NCBI RefSeq assembly: GCF_015326965.1
Contig: NZ_CP017659.1
Location: 6,461,001-6,525,000, forward strand
Direction: 5' to 3'
Origin: Paenibacillus sp. JZ16
GTDB lineage: Bacteria; Bacillota; Bacilli; Paenibacillales; Paenibacillaceae
DNA: 64,000 bases
Position 1 is the first letter of the stretch; each line of letters begins with the position of its first letter. A program made the position numbers and the translations under genes. The notes under the pieces were generated by a model. It had not been told where the DNA came from and made no database searches. It saw only the letters and a program-made list of their open reading frames with translations. This document shows positions 17,580-24,771 of this stretch, piece by piece.

Positions 17580-18653
17580 ATGGACCGCAGTAATGGAATG
17601 CTGTATGCGCCGGTGGGCAAGGCCCAGCCGGTATGCAAGCCCGGAGAGTTTGTTTTTGCCGCTATGTCGCTGGAGCATGGACATATATACGGTATGTGTA
17701 ACGGATTGATCGAGGCAGGGGCGACGCTAAAGTGGGTGTATGACCCAGATCCCGCGAAGGTTGCGGCTTTTTGCAAGGCTTATCCAAGTGTAACCGTTGC
17801 CTCGTCCGAGTCACAGGTGCTTCAGGATGCGGAAGTGCGTCTGGTAGCGGCTGCCGCCATTCCTTCGGAACGATGCGAGCTTGGCATGAAGGTCATGTCG
17901 CATGGCAAGGATTACTTTACGGATAAGACGCCTTTCACGACGCTGGAGCAGGTGAACGCTGCTCGCGCGAAAGCCGAGGAGACAGGCAAGAAGTACATGG
18001 TCTATTACAGTGAACGGCTGCATGTGGAGAGTGCCGTCCATGCCGGGAAGCTGATCCAGGACGGGGCGATCGGGCGAGTGGTGCAAGTGATGGGAACAGG
18101 GCCGCACCGTTTAAACGCATCCTCCCGTCCGGACTGGTTTTTCCGTCATCAACAGTACGGGGGGATTCTGTGTGACATCGGCTCCCACCAGATTGAACAA
18201 TTTTTGTTTTTTGCGGGCTGCCGTGATGCCAAGGTGCTCAGCAGCAAGATAGGGAATTATGCGAATCCGGATTACCCGGAGCTGGAGGATTTCGGAGATG
18301 CAACGCTTGTAGGAGACAACGGGGCCACTAATTATTTCCGAGTCGACTGGCTGACACCCGGGGGCCTTGGCACCTGGGGCGACGGAAGAACCTTTATTCT
18401 GGGGACGGAAGGATACATCGAGCTTCGCAAATACATCGATATCGCCAGGCATCCGCAGGGTGATCATCTGTACCTGGTTAATGGCGAGGGAGAATTTCAT
18501 ATGGAGCTTCAAGGCAAGGTGGGCTATCCATTCTTCGGGGAGCTTATCCTGGATTGTCTGGAACGCACGGAGCATGCCATGTCCCAGGAGCATGCCTTCA
18601 AAGCCGGAGAATTGTGCGTCATCGCCCAAAATGAGGCCGTGCGCATTCCATAA
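17580..18653 (+). CDS. Gfo/Idh/MocA family oxidoreductase, second copy in the cassette
   Basis: A 357-residue dehydrogenase of the same superfamily as the preceding gene but clearly divergent. The N-terminal loop is not a classical GxGxxG: FVFAAMSLEHGHIYGMCNGL occupies that place (residues 23-42). This variant start is seen in some family members that may bind the cofactor differently. DKTPF (about 118-122) is in the EKP position, supplying a lysine. GGILCDIGSHQIEQFLFF (about 194-211) is the usual GxxxDxGxH region with catalytic Asp and His. The AGGAGG ribosome binding site is well placed before ATG 17580. Confidence 0.82.
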   Translation: MDRSNGMLYAPVGKAQPVCKPGEFVFAAMSLEHGHIYGMCNGLIEAGATLKWVYDPDPAKVAAFCKAYPSVTVASSESQVLQDAEVRLVAAAAIPSERCELGMKVMSHGKDYFTDKTPFTTLEQVNAARAKAEETGKKYMVYYSERLHVESAVHAGKLIQDGAIGRVVQVMGTGPHRLNASSRPDWFFRHQQYGGILCDIGSHQIEQFLFFAGCRDAKVLSSKIGNYANPDYPELEDFGDATLVGDNGATNYFRVDWLTPGGLGTWGDGRTFILGTEGYIELRKYIDIARHPQGDHLYLVNGEGEFHMELQGKVGYPFFGELILDCLERTEHAMSQEHAFKAGELCVIAQNEAVRIP

Positions 18654-18730
18654 AATCATTTATAATAGAGAAAACCCCGTTACGTTGTGGGTTATATAAC
18701 TCCAAAATCGCTAAAGGGGCGATTCTCTAG

Positions 18731-19612
18731 ATGACCTCATCTGTCGATATGATGCCAGGTTTTGACCGCATGCAGCTGCAAGCGCCGTTTGATCTGACCT
18801 ATTACAATGAACAGCCGCTGTCGGGAGGGCAGTTTCACTCGCATGCTTTTTATGAAATTTATTATTTCCATGAAGGACGCTGCACTTATTTGATCGGCGA
18901 TTCCGTTTTCACCCTGAAACCGGGGGATCTGCTCCTAATGAACGGGCTTACGCTCCATTGTCCGAATGTTGAGCCCGATTCCAGATACGTCAGAAGCATT
19001 CTGCATTTCGATCCGGCCTGGATCTGCAAAGGGCTTTCGGAGACGGCCAAATCGATATTGCTGGATCCCTTCGAATCGCTGCGAAATCATCGCATGACAC
19101 TGACAGGGACCAATCGGGACGAATTCGAAGGCATGTTGGCCGATATACATCGCCTCTCGGCATCCACGGCCGGTTTTCGCCAGGAACGGATGACCTTGCG
19201 TATTCAGGAGATGATGTACGTCATCGCGGACTGGTGCCAGGACGCTGTGCAGGATCAGGACTCCATCTCCGAGAAAGAGCGGCATGTCCAGCATGTCGTA
19301 TCGTTCGTCGAGGAACATTATATGCAGGATCTGACGCTGGAGCAAATTGCCCGCGATATGCATATTACGAAACACTATTTATCCTCCTTATTTAAGGAGG
19401 TTACCGGAACGACGGTGTTTAAATATTTGTATCACCGGCGGATTAACCAAGCTAAAATTTTGCTCAGGCTCCATCCGCATCTCAGCATCACGGAGATCAG
19501 CCAGGCGGCAGGTTTCAAGCATTTGGCTCATTTCAGCCGGATGTTCAAAGCCATGGTCGGGACGACGCCGGAATATTATCGCAGAAGCGGGGAAGAGCTT
19601 TCGTTGACTTGA
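18731..19612 (+). CDS. AraC family transcriptional regulator
   Basis: A 293-residue regulator. An N-terminal cupin-like sensing domain (HSHAFYEIYYFHEGRCTYLIG at 36-56, LKPGDLLLMNG near 62-72) is followed by a C-terminal double helix-turn-helix (IARDMHITKHYLSSLFKEVTG near 206-226; ITEISQAAGFKHLAHFSRMFK near 256-276). It is the last gene of the epimerase/dehydrogenase cassette, in the same direction, and probably activates it in response to the substrate. The leuS promoter overlaps its last codons. Confidence 0.88.
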   Translation: MTSSVDMMPGFDRMQLQAPFDLTYYNEQPLSGGQFHSHAFYEIYYFHEGRCTYLIGDSVFTLKPGDLLLMNGLTLHCPNVEPDSRYVRSILHFDPAWICKGLSETAKSILLDPFESLRNHRMTLTGTNRDEFEGMLADIHRLSASTAGFRQERMTLRIQEMMYVIADWCQDAVQDQDSISEKERHVQHVVSFVEEHYMQDLTLEQIARDMHITKHYLSSLFKEVTGTTVFKYLYHRRINQAKILLRLHPHLSITEISQAAGFKHLAHFSRMFKAMVGTTPEYYRRSGEELSLT

Positions 19613-19632
19613 TCGGACTTTTTGGGTATAAT
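19604..19632 (+). promoter_or_regulatory. SigA promoter of leuS
   Basis: TTGACT (19604-19609), 17-base spacer, TATAAT (19627-19632). The -35 lies inside the 3' end of the araC-type gene, so leuS has its own promoter directly after the cassette. Confidence 0.85.
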
Positions 19633-19635
19633 AGC

Positions 19636-19945
19636 CACATTAAAACGGTAATATGAACGCGATGATGAGGATCAATCGTTCCACTTTCGATCATGCAGAG
19701 AGCCGGTGTCTGGTGAAAACCGGTTGACGATAGGAATGAACTCGCCTCGGAGCAATGGTGTTAACCCGGCCGCTGTATTTCGGCAGATTCGGCCGCTGAA
19801 GCATCGTCGTCTCATCCGCGATAAGGATGCAAAGGGAGTGAAAGGCAAAGCATGCCTTTGGCTAACTAGGGTGGTACCACGGGAATCAAACCTCTCGTCC
19901 CTAGCGATCAGCGCTATGGATGATGAGGTTTTTTTGTTTTTTTGG
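19636..19945 (+). promoter_or_regulatory. Leucyl T-box riboswitch leader
   Basis: A complete T-box leader precedes leuS. The stem I region carries AGAGAGCCGGTG, and the specifier bulge GAACTCGCC contains a CUC (Leu) codon at 19741-19743. The conserved T-box sequence AGGGTGGTACCACGGG is at 19868-19883, able to pair with uncharged tRNA-Leu. An antiterminator (CTAGGG with CCCTAG) competes with a terminator just downstream. Uncharged leucyl-tRNA should allow readthrough into leuS. Confidence 0.95.
19888..19938 (+). terminator. T-box regulated terminator upstream of leuS
   Basis: AAACCTC, TCGTCC and TAGCG pair in order with CGCTA, GGATGA and GAGGTTT, followed by a run of T. It overlaps the T-box antiterminator sequence. 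Confidence 0.92.
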
Positions 19946-19994
19946 GCAACGGCACAGGCCTTGCCTCTTGACTGTGAAGGAGGAGCAATGGAGT

Positions 19995-22436
19995 ATGACG
20001 GACAATCAACCAACCGGCCACGGCTATCAGCCGCAGGCCATCGAACCGAAGTGGCAGCAATACTGGGATGAGAACAAAACCTTTAAAACGGAAGATTCAT
20101 CATCCAAACCGAAATTTTATGCACTGGATATGTTTCCGTATCCATCAGGAGCAGGCCTGCACGTAGGGCATCCGGAGGGGTACACGGCGACTGACATCGT
20201 GTCCCGTTACAAGCGGATGCGCGGATACAACGTGCTTCATCCGATGGGATGGGACGCCTTCGGTCTGCCAGCGGAGCAGTATGCCATGGACACAGGCAAA
20301 CATCCTCGCGAGTTTACCGTGCAGAATATCGATACGTTCCGCCGCCAGATCAAATCTCTGGGCTTCTCGTATGACTGGGACCGCGAGATCAGCACAACCG
20401 ATCCGGAATATTATAAATGGACCCAGTGGATCTTTATCCAGCTTTATAAGCGCGGCCTTGCCTATGTGGCTGAAGTGCCGGTGAACTGGTGCGAAGCGCT
20501 CGGTACCGTGCTTGCGAACGAAGAGGTCATCGACGGCAAGAGCGAACGCGGGGGCCATCCGGTCGTACGTAAACCGATGCGCCAATGGATTCTGCGCATT
20601 ACCGAATACGCGGATCGTCTCCTTGAAGATCTGGATGAACTGGACTGGAGCGAAAGCCTGAAGGATATGCAGCGCAACTGGATCGGCAAATCCACAGGCG
20701 CTGAGGTTCGTTTTGACATCGAAGGTTACGATGGTCATCTGGAGGTGTTCACGACCCGTCCGGATACGCTGTTCGGGGCAACCTACTGCGTTCTGGCGCC
20801 GGAGCATGACCTCGTAGATAAGATTACGTCAGCCGATCAGCGTGAAGCCGTCAAGGCTTATCAAGATCAAGCAGCACGTAAAAGCGACCTGGAGCGGACG
20901 GATCTGGCCAAGGATAAAACCGGTGTATTCACGGGTGCATACGCCATTAATCCGGTAAACGGCGCTAAAGTGCCGATCTGGATCGCGGATTATGTGCTTG
21001 CCGGCTATGGAACGGGTGCCATTATGGCGGTTCCGGGTCATGACAGCCGTGACTGGGAGTTTGCGAAGCAATTCGGTCTTCCGATTATTGAAGTCGTTCA
21101 GGGTGGAAATGTCGAGGAGGAAGCATACAGCGGCAGTGGCGCGCATGTGAATTCCGGCTTCCTGAACGGGTTGGACAATGAAGAGGCTATCCAGGCGATG
21201 AATGAATGGCTGGAGCAAGAGGGCAAGGGCAAGAAGAAGGTAACTTACCGTCTGCGCGACTGGCTGTTCAGCCGTCAACGCTACTGGGGTGAGCCGATTC
21301 CGATTCTGCATCTGGAAGACGGAACGATGAAGACCGTGCCTGAGGATCAGCTTCCATTGCTGCTGCCGGATGTGGATCAGATTAAACCATCCGGTACCGG
21401 CGAATCACCGCTGGCTAACGTTACGGAGTGGGTGGAAACGGTAGATCCCGAAACCGGCATGAAAGCCCGCCGCGAGACGAATACGATGCCGCAATGGGCA
21501 GGCAGCTGCTGGTATTACCTGCGTTATATCGATCCACGCAATAATGATGAATTGTGCTCCAAGGAGAAGCAGAAGGAATGGCTGCCGGTTGACCTGTACA
21601 TCGGTGGTGTGGAGCATGCGGTGCTTCATTTGCTGTATGCTCGCTTCTGGCACAAAGTATTGTATGACCTGGGCGTTGTCGATACGAAGGAGCCTTTCCA
21701 GAAGCTGGTCAATCAGGGTATGATCCTGGGCAACAATAATGAAAAAATGAGTAAATCCCGCGGCAATGTCATCAATCCGGATGATATTGTTAACGAATAC
21801 GGAGCCGACACGCTGCGTGTGTACGAGATGTTCATGGGGCCGCTGGAAGCAACCAAGCCATGGAACACCAACGGCGTTGAAGGAACGTTTCGTTTCCTCT
21901 CCCGCGTATGGCGCCTGTTTATCGGGGACGACGGTCAATTGAACCCTAAAATCGTGGAAGGCGAGGGTACGGATGATTTCAGACGTACACTGCACAAAAC
22001 GATTAAGAAAGTGACCGAAGACTTTGAACATATGCGCTTTAACACAGCGATCAGCCAGCTGATGGTATTCATCAACGAGGGATACAAGACGGAAGAGCTT
22101 CCGCGCAAAGCGATGGAGAACTTCGTGCAGCTGCTTTCCCCGCTGGCCCCTCACCTGGCTGAAGAGCTGTGGAGCCGTTTAGGCTACACGGAGAGCGTAA
22201 CCTACGTGCCATGGCCGGAGTATGACGAGGCTTGGACTGTAGAGGCCGAAGTGGAGATTGTCGTTCAAGTTAACGGCAAAATCGTAGAACGTGCCAAAAT
22301 CTCGAAAGACATGGACCAAGAAGCCATGCAACAACATAGCCTCTCCCTTCCGAATGTCAAGCAGGCGCTGGAAGGAAAGAGTATTCGCAAAGTCATTGCC
22401 GTACCGGGCAAACTGGTCAATATCGTGGCCGGTTAA
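19995..22436 (+). CDS. leuS: Leucyl-tRNA synthetase
   Basis: An 813-residue class I aminoacyl-tRNA synthetase. The HIGH-type signature is [13 protein letters not shown] (about 47-59) and KMSKS is near residue 580 ([10 protein letters not shown]). The CP1 editing domain lies between them ([12 protein letters not shown] and [14 protein letters not shown]). Zinc ligands are not obvious, as is usual for bacterial LeuRS. The open frame extends upstream into the T-box terminator. ATG 19995 is chosen because AAGGAGGAGC precedes it and MTDNQ leads into the conserved [14 protein letters not shown]. The end overlaps the convergent comER gene by 20 bases. Confidence 0.97.
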   Translation: MTDNQPTGHGYQPQAIEPKWQQYWDENKTFKTEDSSSKPKFYALDMFPYPSGAGLHVGHPEGYTATDIVSRYKRMRGYNVLHPMGWDAFGLPAEQYAMDTGKHPREFTVQNIDTFRRQIKSLGFSYDWDREISTTDPEYYKWTQWIFIQLYKRGLAYVAEVPVNWCEALGTVLANEEVIDGKSERGGHPVVRKPMRQWILRITEYADRLLEDLDELDWSESLKDMQRNWIGKSTGAEVRFDIEGYDGHLEVFTTRPDTLFGATYCVLAPEHDLVDKITSADQREAVKAYQDQAARKSDLERTDLAKDKTGVFTGAYAINPVNGAKVPIWIADYVLAGYGTGAIMAVPGHDSRDWEFAKQFGLPIIEVVQGGNVEEEAYSGSGAHVNSGFLNGLDNEEAIQAMNEWLEQEGKGKKKVTYRLRDWLFSRQRYWGEPIPILHLEDGTMKTVPEDQLPLLLPDVDQIKPSGTGESPLANVTEWVETVDPETGMKARRETNTMPQWAGSCWYYLRYIDPRNNDELCSKEKQKEWLPVDLYIGGVEHAVLHLLYARFWHKVLYDLGVVDTKEPFQKLVNQGMILGNNNEKMSKSRGNVINPDDIVNEYGADTLRVYEMFMGPLEATKPWNTNGVEGTFRFLSRVWRLFIGDDGQLNPKIVEGEGTDDFRRTLHKTIKKVTEDFEHMRFNTAISQLMVFINEGYKTEELPRKAMENFVQLLSPLAPHLAEELWSRLGYTESVTYVPWPEYDEAWTVEAEVEIVVQVNGKIVERAKISKDMDQEAMQQHSLSLPNVKQALEGKSIRKVIAVPGKLVNIVAG

Positions 22437-23259
22437 TCGTAAAACCGAAGGCAGCATCCAGTTTTGCCAAATCCTCCTCATACTTGTCGTGTGTGGTTTG
22501 GATCAATTGGTAGAACAATCCGTTCAGGTTAGAATCCAGCAGTGCCAAAGCCTGAGCCGTGATGCCTCCGGGAACCGCAACCCGCTCTTGCAGCTGTTCG
22601 GGGGAGAAGCCCTCCTCCGTTAACAGCTTGCCGGTGCCAAGCAGCATTTCTCCGGCTAATGCATTAAGGGTTCTGCGGTCGATTCCGGTCATTTCAACGG
22701 CAGCGTCGATCCATTTTTCCATGAATAAACTTAAAAAAGCAGGTCCGCAGCTGGAGAAATCGGAAGTGATTCGCGTGTGCGATTCCAGTATCTCGAGCGG
22801 CCTGCTGATATAAGACAGGAGGCTTTCTATAAGCTGCCTGTCTTCTTCTTTTATTCGGGAACCGTACATGCATAACGATGCTCCGCCTCCGGTTAGGTTG
22901 GTGATGCTCGGTATGATTTTCGCCACCTTGCAGGGCAGCGATGATTCCAGATGGATCAGTTGGACCGGACTCGTGATGGATATGGCGATTTGCCGGACTT
23001 CAAGCCGATCTTTGATTTCGCTGATGACAGATTTGAATTCAAGCGGCTTTATACATAGGAATAGCAGGTCGCTCTGAGAAGCCGTCTCCGTGTTACAGCT
23101 GCATACCGTCAGACCGGGATGACGTTTTGCCAGCTGCATCGGCTTTTCAGGACTTCGGTTGCTGACCCGAATCTGCTCAGGCAGGAGTGCGCCCGATTGA
23201 ATGAAGGCATCGATCAACAGACTACCCATGCTGCCCGTACCGATAAAACCGACCTTCAT
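22417..23259 (-). CDS. comER: Late competence protein ComER (pyrroline-5-carboxylate reductase family)
   Basis: A 280-residue protein of the ProC family. The Rossmann motif [11 protein letters not shown] is at 4-14, and the ProC dimer-domain pattern [18 protein letters not shown] is near 165-182. Divergent placement from comEA identifies it as ComER. In B. subtilis comER is transcribed opposite to comE and is not essential for DNA uptake; work in Bacillus species also links it to biofilm and sporulation timing. ATG 23259 has GGAGGGAAC upstream on the minus strand. The 3' end overlaps the leuS coding end. Confidence 0.88.
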   Translation of the reverse strand: MKVGFIGTGSMGSLLIDAFIQSGALLPEQIRVSNRSPEKPMQLAKRHPGLTVCSCNTETASQSDLLFLCIKPLEFKSVISEIKDRLEVRQIAISITSPVQLIHLESSLPCKVAKIIPSITNLTGGGASLCMYGSRIKEEDRQLIESLLSYISRPLEILESHTRITSDFSSCGPAFLSLFMEKWIDAAVEMTGIDRRTLNALAGEMLLGTGKLLTEEGFSPEQLQERVAVPGGITAQALALLDSNLNGLFYQLIQTTHDKYEEDLAKLDAAFGFTINRPRY

Positions 23260-23431
23260 GTGTATGTTCCCTCCTTTCGCGCTTTACGGCAGAAATGTAC
23301 CGTCCTTACGTTTAATGTATGCGGGGAAGATGCCGATTCATGACGGTTTTTCATGCGATTTCGGTGGGGAAACCGAAGAATATTCCTGAGTTTGTACAAA
23401 ATGAACTTTAATGTTAAGGAGAGGTCAATCG

Positions 23432-24088
23432 ATGAAAAGGATATCTTTAGGTTGGAGTCTTGCCGCAACGATTGCGGGCTGCGGGTTCATCTTGTTTGCC
23501 GGCGGTGTTGATCAGGGGATCGAGGGCTGGCAGCCGCTGAACGATCAGCTGGAGCAGGTGCTTGCGGCCGAAGAGAATGCGGGTGTGAAGACGTCCGGGG
23601 CTGATTCCCGGCAGAAGGATGTGGAACCGTCTGGAGCCGGAACGGATTCGAAGACTGCTGCAAAGAGCACGCAGGCGGGGCAGATCGAGCCTGCCAGTAA
23701 TGTGAAGGACTCCATGCCAGACCAAGACCAAGGAGCGGCAGGGAGCGGTATAGCAGACCATACGGCATCGTCTTCGGCTTCTGGTCAACCTTCTTCGCCC
23801 CTTGTACCGCCTCAGGTTGAAGGTGTCACTCAGCATTTACAGCAACAAACTCCTGTTAACGGTGCAGCGCAGTCACCAGCAGCTACGGATCCATCCAGAT
23901 TGATTAATGTCAACACGGCGGATGCTGCAACGCTTATGGAGCTGCCTGGCATTGGCGAAGCGAAGGCCAAGGCCATTATCGATTATCGGAATCAGTTCGG
24001 TCCATTTAAAAGTCAGGCCGACTTGATGAACGTAAAGGGCATCGGGCCCAAAATGCTGGAGAAGATGAAGCCTTACGTTGGACTTTAG
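23432..24088 (+). CDS. comEA: Competence DNA-binding receptor ComEA
   Basis: A 218-residue membrane-anchored DNA receptor for transformation. A membrane anchor (about 7-25) is followed by a long Ser/Gln/Ala/Asp-rich linker (about 45-155), then two helix-hairpin-helix motifs at the C-terminus (INVNTADAATLMELPGIG at 158-175 and LMNVKGIGPKMLEKM near 200-214). B. subtilis ComEA has an SLBB-type oligomerisation domain between anchor and HhH. No such sequence is recognisable here. The ATG at 23432, after AAGGAGAGG, is preferred to the upstream in-frame ATG at 23411. First gene of comEA-comEB-comEC. Confidence 0.9.
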   Translation: MKRISLGWSLAATIAGCGFILFAGGVDQGIEGWQPLNDQLEQVLAAEENAGVKTSGADSRQKDVEPSGAGTDSKTAAKSTQAGQIEPASNVKDSMPDQDQGAAGSGIADHTASSSASGQPSSPLVPPQVEGVTQHLQQQTPVNGAAQSPAATDPSRLINVNTADAATLMELPGIGEAKAKAIIDYRNQFGPFKSQADLMNVKGIGPKMLEKMKPYVGL

Positions 24089-24133
24089 CTATGTGCTACA
24101 ATAAAGGCGATATTGATAAGGAACAGGTGACAG

Positions 24134-24655
24134 ATGATGAGTGCAGATCAACGTAAAGATTGGGATACTTATTTCATGGATATTGCCTTTATGGTTTCAA
24201 CCCGCTCCCAATGCCCGCGACGTCATGTCGGGGCGGTGCTGGTGCAGGGGAAGAAGCTGCTCGGGACGGCTTATAACGGCGCGCCGATGGGGGTGCCTGA
24301 TTGCTCGGAAGCGGGCTGTATGATCGCCGAGGATTATGAACTGGTCGTGCAGGACGGCAAGGAGAGCATGGTGAAGAAACAGCGCTGCATCCGGACGATT
24401 CATGCCGAGCAGAATCTGCTGTTATTCACGGACCGGATCGATCGGGAAGGCAGCACGGTGTACGTGACGGATGAGCCCTGCTGGACCTGTGCGAATATGC
24501 TTGCCAACAGCGGCATTGTCGAGGTTGTGTTCCACCGTCCTTATCCGAAGGATTCGGGCAAGGTGTCCCGCATGATGGAACAGAAGGGGATTTTGTTCCG
24601 GCAGCTTGAAGCGTATGAGCCGCCGCGCGAAACCTTGATGACGGTAGCGGAATGA
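24134..24655 (+). CDS. comEB: ComE operon protein 2, deoxycytidylate (dCMP) deaminase
   Basis: A 173-residue zinc deaminase converting dCMP to dUMP. The HAE motif (TIHAEQN near 94-100) and the PCWTCANML motif (about 120-128) provide the His, catalytic Glu and two Cys. An additional Cys/His set near 50-70 is typical of dCMP deaminases. ComEB lies between comEA and comEC in Bacillus and is dispensable for uptake. Two adjacent ATG codons (24134, 24137) both follow GGAACAGGTG. A terminator-like hairpin lies between it and comEC. Confidence 0.92.
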   Translation: MMSADQRKDWDTYFMDIAFMVSTRSQCPRRHVGAVLVQGKKLLGTAYNGAPMGVPDCSEAGCMIAEDYELVVQDGKESMVKKQRCIRTIHAEQNLLLFTDRIDREGSTVYVTDEPCWTCANMLANSGIVEVVFHRPYPKDSGKVSRMMEQKGILFRQLEAYEPPRETLMTVAE

Positions 24656-24699
24656 TTCATGTATAAGGTTACGGAACAAAATGAATAGAAAGTCACAGA

Positions 24700-24742
24700 G
24701 GAAGGACCTTTGACTGCGATATGCAGGCAAGGGTCCTTTTTT
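24700..24742 (+). terminator. Terminator-like hairpin between comEB and comEC
   Basis: AGGACCTTTG pairs with CAAGGGTCCT (one G-U) and is followed by TTTTTTATTTA. It lies 45 bases after comEB and covers the first in-frame ATG of the comEC frame (24721). That makes a downstream comEC start more likely and suggests partial termination or attenuation. Confidence 0.75.
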
Positions 24743-24771
24743 ATTTAATGATGAAGGGATTTGTTGGAATC

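Noticed and set aside
23394..23414. Possible ComK box (AAAA-N5-TTTA) before comEA
   Set aside because: Only one imperfect AT-box was seen. ComK sites need two boxes at fixed spacing, so this is probably chance.
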